Positions 8,853-16,680 of a stretch of DNA of 64,000 nucleotides are shown one piece after another. The notes under the pieces are model-generated. The model did not search any database and was not told where the DNA came from. It saw only the letters and a program-made list of their open reading frames with translations. The position numbers and the translations under genes were made by a program. Origin of the DNA: Piscirickettsiaceae bacterium (GTDB taxonomy: Bacteria; Pseudomonadota; Gammaproteobacteria; Nitrosococcales; Methylophagaceae). How positions within the stretch are numbered: the first letter of the stretch is position 1; every line of letters begins with the position of its first letter. The stretch lies in NCBI GenBank assembly GCA_013215825.1, contig JABSQN010000001.1:186001-250000 (forward strand). Direction: 5' to 3'.

Positions 8853-9636
8853 AAGGCACATTTAAATAGCTGCGCCAATCATCAAATAACTGTTTATCTA
8901 AGGCTGCAATTGTTGAGCGAGGCGATAGGGTATTGCTCTGCAGCAGTTCGCCATCAAACGTGCATGCCATACCGCCAGCTTCCTTAAGAATAAGAAGTGC
9001 CGCCGCATAATCCCATAGATGTTGTTTGGCATGAAGATAGACATGCGCTCGCCCACTCGCTATCCAACATAATTCTAATGCAATCGAGCCTAAACTACGT
9101 TGTGATCCATAAGGTACTGTCGTGACTAATTGCGTGGCAAGTCCAGAAGGTAGGCGTTTATAATCAATGATAGCCAGTGTCTTTTTAAGCGGCAAATTAA
9201 ATTTTTTCGCATACAATTTTTGTTCATTAAGCCAAGCGCCTTCACCGGATTTAGCCATGAAACACTCATCTCGAATGGGATCATAAACAATCGCTACCGT
9301 TGATTTTCCGTTCTCAATTAAGGCCAAAGACACGGAAAAATAAGGAAAGCCAGCGGCAAAGTTACTGGTGCCATCAATAGGGTCTAAACACCAAACAGCA
9401 GGACTTGATAATAAGTCTTGTTGTTCCTCTTGGCTCATTTCCTCACCTAATAAAGGAATCTCAGGGTAGGCTATTTGTAATGCCTCGGTGATATGTTTCT
9501 GCATGGCGAGATCGGCCTCTGTCACCACGCTACCATCGGTTTTATAATTGCGTTCTACGGCATTAAATCGAGGGTGTATTTCTGCTTCACAGGCAGTAAT
9601 AATAATGTTTTTTAGTTGTTCTAAATCAATATCCAT
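8842..9636 (-). CDS. Inositol-monophosphatase-family phosphatase (SuhB-like)
   Basis: 264 residues, FIG superfamily, Mg2+/Li+-sensitive fold. The metal-binding motifs are complete: LLGEEMSQEE near residue 65, CLDPIDGTSNFAAGFPYFSV near residue 85-105 (D-P-I-D-G-T), and WDYAAALLILKEAGG near residue 215. It should dephosphorylate inositol-1-phosphate or a related sugar phosphate or nucleotide in the cytoplasm. Sequence alone does not separate SuhB from CysQ-like or histidinol-phosphate phosphatase members. It overlaps pgeF and is transcribed away from rsmE, with 129 bp between them. Confidence 0.88.
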   Translation of the reverse strand: MDIDLEQLKNIIITACEAEIHPRFNAVERNYKTDGSVVTEADLAMQKHITEALQIAYPEIPLLGEEMSQEEQQDLLSSPAVWCLDPIDGTSNFAAGFPYFSVSLALIENGKSTVAIVYDPIRDECFMAKSGEGAWLNEQKLYAKKFNLPLKKTLAIIDYKRLPSGLATQLVTTVPYGSQRSLGSIALELCWIASGRAHVYLHAKQHLWDYAAALLILKEAGGMACTFDGELLQSNTLSPRSTIAALDKQLFDDWRSYLNVPYVQ

Positions 9637-9709
9637 TGTAGAAGTATATCCTTATTGAGACCATTTTTCTCTCGCCATACTTTCGTAGAAAGGTCTCTTA
9701 TTATTTAAA

Positions 9710-9726
9710 CAGTGAGCAACTCACTG
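9710..9726. promoter_or_regulatory. Perfect 7-bp-arm palindrome in divergent promoter region
   Basis: CAGTGAG-CAA-CTCACTG, a perfect inverted repeat 40 bp upstream of rsmE. A second, longer inverted repeat, GAGACC at 9657-9662 and GGTCTC at 9692-9697, lies between it and the phosphatase gene. Either could be an operator or a hairpin; no regulator is identified. Confidence 0.35.
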
Positions 9727-9765
9727 TAAACTGAGACTATTTGAACCAGATAATGATAATACCTT

Positions 9766-10494
9766 ATGTCTAACGCTCGATTTTATTGCCCAGAACTGAA
9801 TACTGATGGCACGCAGATACCGTTACCTGATGCCGCACATCGTCATGCAGTGCAAGTCCTGCGGCTGAAACAAGGTGAGCGCATACGCTTATTCGATGGG
9901 CGAGGATTGGAATATTATGCTGAGTTAACACAGGTTGCAAAACGCAGTTCGACTGTCACATTATTGGATAAAGTGACACTGGATAATGAATCACCATTAA
10001 ATATCACTTTGCTACAAGGTATATCTCGTGGAGAACGAATGGATTATGCCTTACAAAAAGCTGTTGAGTTGGGCGTAAATAGAATTATTCCTGTTGTGAC
10101 CGAGCGGTGTAATGTGCAATTATCTTCCGGACGAGCAGAAAAGCGATTGGCACATTGGCATGGGGTAATGGTAAGCGCCTGTGAACAAAGTGGTCGAAGC
10201 GTGTTGCCCGAGTTATCGAATATAATGATGCTTGATGAAGCCTTGGCTGATAACGCGATAACATGCCGCTTAGTATTAGACCCCGAGGCAACAATAGGCT
10301 TTGCAGCATTAGAACAGCCAGATGCTGTCTCATTGCTTATTGGCCCTGAAGGTGGGTTAAGTGAGCAAGAAGTTCAGCAGGCAATAACAGAAAATTACCA
10401 AGCAATTAAGTTTGGACCAAGAATTTTACGAACAGAAACTGCAACTGCCGCGGCAATTGCAGTGATACAAACAATGTGGGGAGATTTGGGATAA
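9766..10494 (+). CDS. rsmE: 16S rRNA (uracil1498-N3)-methyltransferase
   Basis: 242 residues. SPOUT-class enzyme that makes m3U1498 in 16S rRNA using SAM. An N-terminal PUA-like region (RFYCPELN, HRHAVQVLRLKQGERIRLFDGRG) is followed by the knot domain. That domain has QKAVELGVNRIIPVVTERC near 90-110, LLIGPEGGLSEQEV near 190-203 and FGPRILRTETATAAAIAV near the C-terminus, which is the SAM-binding knot. Length matches the family (about 243). It opens a plus-strand run with a DUF3301 gene, a response regulator and prmC, with overlapping or near-contiguous ends. Confidence 0.95.
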   Translation: MSNARFYCPELNTDGTQIPLPDAAHRHAVQVLRLKQGERIRLFDGRGLEYYAELTQVAKRSSTVTLLDKVTLDNESPLNITLLQGISRGERMDYALQKAVELGVNRIIPVVTERCNVQLSSGRAEKRLAHWHGVMVSACEQSGRSVLPELSNIMMLDEALADNAITCRLVLDPEATIGFAALEQPDAVSLLIGPEGGLSEQEVQQAITENYQAIKFGPRILRTETATAAAIAVIQTMWGDLG

Positions 10495-10799
10495 TGGATG
10501 ATGGTTTAGCCATACTATTATTAGTTGGTTTAGCGTGGATGTGGTGGGATGGTCGCGGCGTAGCCGAACATGCTATTCGCGCGGTGAAAAATCACTGCGA
10601 TCAAATTGGTGTAATATTCATCAATGATACGGTTGAATGGCAAAAGGTTCGATTCGAGCGTAATTATAACGGGCGGGTACAATTAAAACGCACCTACTCT
10701 TTTGAATTTGTTAGCGATATGGAGCGACGTTATCGGGGCGAAGTCATTATGTTAGGCAATCGCGTAAAAAAAATAGAATTAGATGCATACCGGATATAA
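10494..10799 (+). CDS. DUF3301 small membrane-anchored protein
   Basis: 101 residues. One N-terminal membrane segment (GLAILLLVGLAWMWWDG) is followed by a basic soluble domain with the DUF3301 pattern: a conserved Cys in NHCDQIGV, DTVEWQKVRFERNYNGRVQLKRTYSFEF, and a terminal hydrophobic strand. Function is unknown. The start ATG overlaps the rsmE stop as TAATG with GGGAG upstream, so it is co-translated; an in-frame ATG at 10476 inside rsmE is less likely. In related bacteria this family also occurs near rsmE, which is consistent with the call. Confidence 0.8.
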   Translation: MDDGLAILLLVGLAWMWWDGRGVAEHAIRAVKNHCDQIGVIFINDTVEWQKVRFERNYNGRVQLKRTYSFEFVSDMERRYRGEVIMLGNRVKKIELDAYRI

Positions 10800-10814
10800 A
10801 GTAAGGTGATGATG

Positions 10815-11876
10815 ATGGCAAGAACAGCATTAGTGGTAGATGATTCACGTGTTGCTAGATTGATGTTAAGAAAACTGTTGATTGCTAATGGTTTTGACGT
10901 CATAGAGCAAAATAGTGGCGAAGATGCGTTGGACTATTTGCACTCTGATGCCTTGAAGCCGTGTGTTATTTTTATGGATGTGATGATGGCCGGCATCGAT
11001 GGATTAACCGCGACGAAACAAATTAAAGCTAATCCAGAGTTAGCTAATATCCCTGTTGTTATCTGTACTGGTAACGATACGGAAGAAGATAAGCGGCAAG
11101 CATTAGAATCTGGAGCGATTACCGTATTAAGCAAGCCTCCAGTTAAGGGTGTATTGATGGATGTGATTGGCGAGTTAGCAGCACATATGACGGAAGAGCT
11201 CGTAGCAGAACCAATTCTAGAACCGACGCCAAGCGTTATAGATGAAGCTGCATTGATTGCAAAAGTCGTCGCAAATATTGAACAAACAATTGTGCCAGAA
11301 ATACAGAAAAATGTACGAGACACAGCGGAAGAGATTAGTCGGGAAATAGCAGTCGGCATAGCGGAGAAAATGGTGACTGAACACGTTAAATTAGCACTTG
11401 AAATGCAATTGCCAGCAATAACTGAACAGCTAAGAACGCAAATGCAACAAGCAACTGAAGACGTTGCCCAACAAGCCGTGAAGCGAGCCGCAGGTGAAAC
11501 AGTGGCTGCAATAGCAGAGCAAGCTGTACAAAGTGTGGTTGCTGAGATTGATTTTTCAGCACAAGTATTAAAATCATTATCGGCCACTGGAACCGCATGG
11601 TTACATCATCAAGAGCAACAATTGCAAACCAAGTTAGAGCAATTACTCATCAGTTCGGTCAAGCAACATTTAGCATCAACACTCCCCGCTACTGTCTTAC
11701 CAATTGTGACCGAGTTTGTTAACAAACAACTTGCCCAACAAGCTGTTAATCGTGATGATGAAAAACGTGATGAGCAGCTTGAGACGCTAAGCAAAAAAGT
11801 ATTATTGTTACATAAGCTCGTTATCGGGTTAGCGGTTGTTATCGTTGCTGTTGGAGCTATAACATTCTTGAATTAG
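10815..11876 (+). CDS. CheY-like receiver protein with long helical linker and C-terminal membrane anchor
   Basis: 353 residues. Residues 1-120 are a complete receiver domain: acidic pair D9-D10, phosphoacceptor D55 in VIFMDVMM, T85 in ICTGN and K107 in LSKPP. From about 135 to 330 follows an Ala/Glu/Gln-rich, probably helical or coiled-coil region with no DNA-binding or enzymatic motif. The last 20 residues, LVIGLAVVIVAVGAITFLN, are one membrane segment, making a tail-anchored response regulator. Several in-frame starts lie close together; ATG at 10815 has AAGGTG six bases upstream. No histidine kinase gene is in the window. Output is unknown; it may present a receiver at the membrane or sequester a partner. 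Confidence 0.75.
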   Translation: MARTALVVDDSRVARLMLRKLLIANGFDVIEQNSGEDALDYLHSDALKPCVIFMDVMMAGIDGLTATKQIKANPELANIPVVICTGNDTEEDKRQALESGAITVLSKPPVKGVLMDVIGELAAHMTEELVAEPILEPTPSVIDEAALIAKVVANIEQTIVPEIQKNVRDTAEEISREIAVGIAEKMVTEHVKLALEMQLPAITEQLRTQMQQATEDVAQQAVKRAAGETVAAIAEQAVQSVVAEIDFSAQVLKSLSATGTAWLHHQEQQLQTKLEQLLISSVKQHLASTLPATVLPIVTEFVNKQLAQQAVNRDDEKRDEQLETLSKKVLLLHKLVIGLAVVIVAVGAITFLN

Positions 11877-11881
11877 CAGCG

Positions 11882-12718
11882 GTGGCGACCATTGCGAATG
11901 CGTTGCACTATGGGCAAACGATTCTCGTCGGATCAGAAAGCCCAAACATTGATACACAAGTCTTACTTTGCTATGTATTAAATTGCCAAACAACGTATCT
12001 TCACACCTGGCCAGACAAAAAGCTAACGCAGAAACAGCACGCACAATTCACGGATCTTATCACTGAGCGAAAGCAAGGACAGCCCGTTGCTTATTTGATT
12101 GGCCAGCGTGGATTTTGGAGCTTAGATCTAAAGGTAACGGCGGATACATTAATTCCCCGCCCCGATACAGAGTTATTAGTTTCACTAGCATTAAATAAAT
12201 TAAAATCGACTATGACCGTCGCTGACTTAGGCACGGGAACAGGTGCAATAGCACTCTCACTAGCCGTTGAAAATACCAATGCAACCATAATGGCAATGGA
12301 TTATTCCAAGCCTGCATTGGATGTTGCCAGGCAAAATGCACGAAACAATCATATTAATAATGTCTTCTTTTGGCAGGGAAGCTGGTTGAATGCAATCGCT
12401 AATAACAGCTTAGACATGATTATCAGCAACCCGCCCTATATTGAACAAAACGACCCTCATTTATCACAAGGTGATGTGCGTTTCGAGCCGCTCACTGCAC
12501 TGGTATCTGGTGTTGATGGTTTAGATGATATTAGACAAATTATCCAGCAAGCTAAAACGCGATTAAAAACATCAGGCTGGCTATTGCTTGAACACGGCTA
12601 CCATCAAACTGAGCAAATACAGCAATTATTTCATGATGCAGAATTTGTTGAGATAACATCACATCAGGATTTTGGTGGTAATGACCGCGTCACCATGGCA
12701 TCTAACGGCTGTCGATAA
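11882..12718 (+). CDS. prmC: Peptide chain release factor N5-glutamine methyltransferase
   Basis: 278 residues, starting at GTG six bases after the response-regulator gene. PrmC methylates the Gln of the GGQ motif in RF1 and RF2 using SAM. Seen: N-terminal helical domain ending at AYLIGQRGFWSLDLKV and the TLIPRPDTELLV motif. The SAM site ADLGTGTGAIALSL is near residue 117-130, and the catalytic ISNPPYIEQ is near 180-188. C-terminal KTSGWLLLEHGYHQTEQI is typical. Its usual partner prfA is not adjacent here. Confidence 0.93.
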   Translation: MATIANALHYGQTILVGSESPNIDTQVLLCYVLNCQTTYLHTWPDKKLTQKQHAQFTDLITERKQGQPVAYLIGQRGFWSLDLKVTADTLIPRPDTELLVSLALNKLKSTMTVADLGTGTGAIALSLAVENTNATIMAMDYSKPALDVARQNARNNHINNVFFWQGSWLNAIANNSLDMIISNPPYIEQNDPHLSQGDVRFEPLTALVSGVDGLDDIRQIIQQAKTRLKTSGWLLLEHGYHQTEQIQQLFHDAEFVEITSHQDFGGNDRVTMASNGCR

Positions 12719-12843
12719 TTTTCCGCTTGTTCTAAGTTAGCCAGAATAAGGCGTAGTTTCTTTTAGTGATTTTTTTGTATCCCCGCAGTACTGCCTGAAG
12801 CATAAAACTTTTGCAGACCTTTATAAATGACGTTTTTAATCAC
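12719..12843 (-). pseudogene. higB toxin N-terminal remnant
   Basis: On the minus strand a GTG at 12843 opens the peptide VIKNVIYKGLQKFYASGST followed by AGIQKNH, a clear match to the start of HigB/RelE-type mRNA-interferase toxins (pattern KGL..F...GS.AGIQ). A stop codon at 12763-12765 interrupts it. The same frame then resumes the family sequence KKLRLILANLEQAE before homology ends at the prmC stop. At most 40 of about 92 residues remain and no higA follows, so it is dead. It lies 50 bp behind the isomerase gene. Confidence 0.75.
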
Positions 12844-12892
12844 AGGATTGTTGTAAACCCTACAGGTGTTGAATTGATAACAGTATTTGGAA

Positions 12893-13237
12893 TTAAAGTT
12901 TATTCCTATTGCAATAATTGGCGTTTTCAAATTCTATAACATTAGCCCCTATATTAGGCACAGTAGGAAATAATGATGTTAATCCTTGGACTATTTTTTT
13001 AGATAAACCTGCTTTTTGTTCATTGCTTCTGCCTTCCATTATATGAGAAAACACATGGATAAAATTTTGAATTTTATTTCCCGTTGAATATTTCTTAAAC
13101 GAATTAACTCTTACTTTTATATCATTTTCATTAAACAGTTCGGTTGATTTTGCAGCCAAGTGAACTTGCTCAATAATTTTTTCTTCAGAATGTAATTCAA
13201 AAATACTTTCAGAGCAATCTACTAAAAAATGAGGCAT
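12893..13237 (-). CDS. 5-carboxymethyl-2-hydroxymuconate isomerase-like protein (tautomerase superfamily)
   Basis: 114 residues, the length of CHMI (HpaF) enzymes, with the opening MPHFLVDCSESI. The Pro after the initiator Met is the catalytic base of the tautomerase superfamily. FIHVFSHIMEGRSNEQKAGLSKKI corresponds to the conserved arm with the Arg of the active site. It has a good AGGAG six bases before ATG. No other 4-hydroxyphenylacetate degradation gene is nearby. It starts 27 bp after an attC-like palindrome in the same orientation, as a gene cassette would. Its true substrate is unknown. Confidence 0.75.
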   Translation of the reverse strand: MPHFLVDCSESIFELHSEEKIIEQVHLAAKSTELFNENDIKVRVNSFKKYSTGNKIQNFIHVFSHIMEGRSNEQKAGLSKKIVQGLTSLFPTVPNIGANVIEFENANYCNRNKL

Positions 13238-13263
13238 CGTTTCTCCTATAGATATATTCGGAC

Positions 13264-13324
13264 TGCTAACGCTAAGGTAACGGGCAAAGCCCGAAGAAGG
13301 CGTGCGTTGACTGCCTTGTTAGGC
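13264..13324 (-). other. attC-like integron recombination site
   Basis: Read on the minus strand, the 61-bp element starts GCCTAAC (matching the core RYYYAAC) and ends GCGTTAGC (close to GTTRRRY, off at two positions). Inside, AAGG and GTCAACG pair with CGTTA and CCTT, with unpaired bases between, around an inner hairpin CGGGCTTTGCCCG. This nested imperfect palindrome is the architecture of attC sites. The CHMI-like gene begins 27 bp after it in the same direction, and the GGDEF remnant ends 14 bp before it. No integrase gene or second attC was found. Confidence 0.55.
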
Positions 13325-13337
13325 TTAGCTCTTGTAT

Positions 13338-13599
13338 TCATTTAGAATCACTCGCACGCTTTAACATTCCTTTATCGAACATTTTTAAATTAGTATCTTT
13401 ATCACGTTTTTCCGTATACATTGCAACATCCGAAAAGCGTAAAATATCGTCACTATTATTTGTATCGTCAGGTAAAACCGCTGCACCAATAGAAATTGAT
13501 ATTTCCATAGCTTTCTAGCTGGAACGTAAAAATTGAGTTACAGATTGCAGTCAAAAATAGGATGGATAATAAAAACGATAATTTTGAACGAATGCTCAT
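13338..13599 (-). pseudogene. GGDEF protein with internal deletion (diguanylate cyclase remnant)
   Basis: On the minus strand, ATG at 13599 starts a hydrophobic signal-anchor, MSIRSKLSFLLSILFLTAIC, as in membrane sensor proteins. About 30 codons later the sequence jumps, in another frame, to the very end of a GGDEF domain: SISIGAAVLPDDTNNSDDIL followed by RFSDVAMYTEKRD, ending at the TGA at 13338-13340. The periplasmic part and the GGDEF catalytic core are gone. A large out-of-frame deletion explains this. The residual 56-codon reading frame from 13508 could be translated but would not be an enzyme. Confidence 0.7.
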
Positions 13600-14088
13600 A
13601 TAACTTCACCATTTTCCTGAATTATAAAAAGTGCTATTTTATCTAAAGCTGTAGTTGTGTCTGAGGCCTACCGCCTCGTTGAGGGGCAATCGGATTGAAG
13701 CCTCTATATTTAAAATCAAGATAGACTTCCCAGAATTCACGGAACTTCAATCACCCGCTGAGTTAGTTTGTCCCCTCAAATATCTTGTTATGTGATCATC
13801 CCTATTTAAAATGCTTGTTTAGATGCTCTAAATAGGCGGATTCAATCTAAATTTAGTATAACCTGCAATGACATTATCAGCATGAAATGTTGGAATTTGA
13901 TTGCGTATACTTAAGATAGTTATTGGTCATTATTAATGGTTGTAGAACGTTATCCAATTTAAAGGGAACCTCATAGCGTCCCCTTTAGTTCTGTTAGTTT
14001 AGAATCCTCCCGTTATTAGTAGGATTATTCATAACAGAATGCAATAATAAGGACCTTTTTTGCTTTTTATAATGACATAAGCCACAAG
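13600..14088. other. Gene-free stretch before rlhA
   Basis: No convincing coding sequence on either strand. Two short inverted repeats are visible: AAAGGG (13961-13966) with CCCTTT (13981-13986), and AATCCT (14003-14008) with AGGATT (14021-14026). The second lies about 60 bp before the rlhA start and could be an operator or leader hairpin. The part from 13670 to 13790 has the composition of decayed coding DNA, but I recognise no family in it. Confidence 0.5.
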
Positions 14089-16338
14089 ATGAATAAAAAA
14101 ATTGAATTGTTAGCGCCTGGTGGCGATGTTGAAGCCATTAAAGCGGCCATTGTTGCAGGTGCTAATGCCGTGTATTGCGGTTTAGATAATTTTAATGCTC
14201 GCAACAGAGCCTCTAATTTGTCTTTTGATGATTTGTCTGGGGTTTTACGCTTAGCTCACCAGCATGATTGCGAGGTGTTTTTGACTTTAAACGTGGTCAT
14301 TTTAGAGCATGAAATTGCGGGGTTAATTAAGCTTTTAAATAAACTGGTTAACACCAAAATTGATGGCATTATCGTGCAAGACTTGGGTGTTTTCAATCTG
14401 GTTAAAAAATACTTCCCTACGCTAAGTATTCACGCTTCAACACAGTTAACAACGCATAATGAGGGGCAAGTAAAATTTCTGGCAAAAATAGGCGCGACAC
14501 GGCTTAATTTGTCACGAGAATTGAATATCGGCGAAATAAAGTCATTAACCTCCGTTGCTCATCAATATGGACTGTTAAGCGAAGTTTTTGTACACGGCGC
14601 CTTGTGCATTGCTTTTTCTGGGCAGTGCTATTCTAGTTCAGTCAGCGTAGGTAACTCTGGCAACCGTGGTAGTTGCAGTCAAGCATGTCGTGATGAATAT
14701 GAAGTCACCAACGTCGGCAGCCAGTATCCTCTTAATCTAAAAGATAATTCAGCCTATTTTGACCTTCCCGCACTTGTTGATGCACACGTTGATTCCCTCA
14801 AGATTGAAGGCCGAATCAAAAATGCACACTATGTCTATACCGTCGTTGACACTTGGCGTAAACAGATAGACACCTTTGAACAGTCAGGACAATTACAAAA
14901 TGACGATGCTAATTTACACCTTGTTTTTAATCGTGATTTCACCAACTCTTTTTTAACCGGCGATCTCACTAAAGATATGTTTATCGACAGTCCTCGTGAT
15001 TACAGCCTTAAACATGCAGTAAAAGAAAGTCAGGTTGTTTTCGTGAAAGATATCGAGCAAGTTCAGAACGATCATTATGAGAAAAAAAACAAACTGGGCG
15101 ATGAACTTTCTGAAAAAATTAAAGGTATTAGCATTGCCAAGCAAAGTATTTCATTGTCTTTTAGTGGCAAACTCAGCGAGCCATTAACGCTAACCATCAT
15201 GGTAGCTGATAACGATAAAATACATATTCTACAAACAGAATCGACACTAAGCACCGCTCAGAAATCACCGATTACTCAATCTGTTTTAGAAAAAAGTTTC
15301 AAGAACTTTGCTTTCAATAATTTTGATATTAACAGTTATAATTGCACGGACTTGGATGAAAATTTAAGTGTTCCATTTAAGGAAATAACGGCACTTAAAA
15401 ATCGAGCGACGTTGTTGCTCAATGACTCGGACAAAATAATTCCTCACGTGACTATTCCCGATTTAGTTAAGCACAAAAAACGCTCTGACAAGCCAAGTCT
15501 ATCAATATTAATAGCCGACCTAAAAGACCTGTCTTTATGTGATTTGACCGAAGCCGATGTGTATTTCAAAATACCTGAGAGTCTGAAAAAAGGCTGCAAT
15601 AAACACATTGATATATTTTTGAATAATCCACGTTTAATTCCGTGGTTCCCGGCGGTTTTAATCGGCAAAGATTATGATGAATCTGTACGGCTTTTAGAAC
15701 AGGTTCGCCCCAAACGAATTGTCAGCAATAACACGGGTATTGCTTACAAAGCATTTGAAATGGGTATTGAGTGGATTGCTGGGCCCTTTTTAAACACCAC
15801 TAATTCCTATGCTTTATTAACTCTGCAAGAAGAATTAAACTGTGCTGGCGCCTTTATTTCAAATGAAATTAATCGCTTACAAATCAAAAAAATCGCACGG
15901 CCTAATAACTTTAAATTGATATACAGCATTTATCACCCTATTTTACTGATGACCAGCAGGCAATGTTTCTTCCAACGTACTGTCGGTTGTGAAAAGCCCA
16001 GTATTGAAGATGGCTGTATGTTGAAGTGCACAAAATCGACGACTATCACCAATACCAATGGCGTTTCTTATGCTGTTGATAAGCAAAAAGGTGGCTATCC
16101 CAGCATCTACAATAATGAGCAATTTTTAAATGTAGACATAGTGAATGATCTTGGTGATTTATTCGATGAGTTTTTTATTGATCTCACTGACATTGGTTCC
16201 GGATCTAAAGCTGCCCCAGATAAAGCACAGTTAATTACTCAATTTGAAAAGTTTCTAAATGGTGACGATCAAGCACCACAAAATCTTCAGCAAATGGTAG
16301 AACTTTCGACTAGTAACCAATATAGAAAAGGACTGTAA
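14089..16338 (+). CDS. rlhA: U32-family 23S rRNA C2501 hydroxylase-like protein
   Basis: 749 residues. The U32 domain (about 1-330) opens KIELLAPGGDVEAIKAAIVAGANAVYCGL and contains HASTQLTTHN. A cysteine set, C173, C180, C196 and C200, lies within the segment from HGALCIAFSGQC to GSCSQAC, the region that in U32 relatives such as UbiU/UbiV holds an iron-sulfur cluster. DSLKIEGRIKNAHYV follows. This layout matches RlhA (YdcP), which needs prephenate and iron for ho5C2501 formation. E. coli RlhA is about 650 residues. Here about 100 more follow, with a second Cys cluster near residues 625-650 (CFFQRTVGC, DGCMLKC). It stands alone, with 342 gene-free bases downstream. Confidence 0.8.
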   Translation: MNKKIELLAPGGDVEAIKAAIVAGANAVYCGLDNFNARNRASNLSFDDLSGVLRLAHQHDCEVFLTLNVVILEHEIAGLIKLLNKLVNTKIDGIIVQDLGVFNLVKKYFPTLSIHASTQLTTHNEGQVKFLAKIGATRLNLSRELNIGEIKSLTSVAHQYGLLSEVFVHGALCIAFSGQCYSSSVSVGNSGNRGSCSQACRDEYEVTNVGSQYPLNLKDNSAYFDLPALVDAHVDSLKIEGRIKNAHYVYTVVDTWRKQIDTFEQSGQLQNDDANLHLVFNRDFTNSFLTGDLTKDMFIDSPRDYSLKHAVKESQVVFVKDIEQVQNDHYEKKNKLGDELSEKIKGISIAKQSISLSFSGKLSEPLTLTIMVADNDKIHILQTESTLSTAQKSPITQSVLEKSFKNFAFNNFDINSYNCTDLDENLSVPFKEITALKNRATLLLNDSDKIIPHVTIPDLVKHKKRSDKPSLSILIADLKDLSLCDLTEADVYFKIPESLKKGCNKHIDIFLNNPRLIPWFPAVLIGKDYDESVRLLEQVRPKRIVSNNTGIAYKAFEMGIEWIAGPFLNTTNSYALLTLQEELNCAGAFISNEINRLQIKKIARPNNFKLIYSIYHPILLMTSRQCFFQRTVGCEKPSIEDGCMLKCTKSTTITNTNGVSYAVDKQKGGYPSIYNNEQFLNVDIVNDLGDLFDEFFIDLTDIGSGSKAAPDKAQLITQFEKFLNGDDQAPQNLQQMVELSTSNQYRKGL

Positions 16339-16680
16339 TAGCACGTTGCTTTGTAATTAATCCTAAAGCGTCACTCAAATACCAGCGGTATATTTCACCG
16401 ATTAAATTTGAGGAAACGTACTTTTCGGAACGGTAGTCTGTCTAATGAAATATGGTAAGTTCAAGGAGTAACTGACGTTTATTTACCGAACACGTTGGCG
16501 AAGACAACGGTGTGATATGGGAGTGGCAGTATGTTCTGTCATCGAAGAATTTATTGTATGATCCTAGAACTGGTAAAATAAGGCGACAACCTTTCGTAAG
16601 GCCTGTTTTATAACAAAACCTGAATTCAGTGACAAGCCCATTAGTGATGCTCCAACAAAAACTAGCTGAGAAAAACAACG
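16339..16680. other. Gene-free stretch between rlhA and moeB/thiF
   Basis: I see no credible gene. An inverted repeat CTCAAAT (16374-16380) and ATTTGAG (16406-16412) lies about 40 bp after rlhA, without a T-run. The segment 16440-16600 gives no recognisable product on either strand. Confidence 0.4.

Noticed and set aside
10934-11587. 217-codon open frame antisense to the receiver protein
   Set aside because: Ser/Ala/Cys-rich low-complexity product fully opposite a gene with clear receiver motifs; no own ribosome-binding site or family match.
13264-13324. Intrinsic terminator instead of an attC-like site
   Set aside because: No T-run on either strand, and the paired RYYYAAC/GTTRRRY-like ends with unpaired bases inside the stem fit attC better. 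Retained as moderate confidence only.
13670-13800. Conserved-looking coding remnant on either strand
   Set aside because: Short open stretches exist in several frames, but none has a family I recognise, and no start or ribosome-binding site is convincing.
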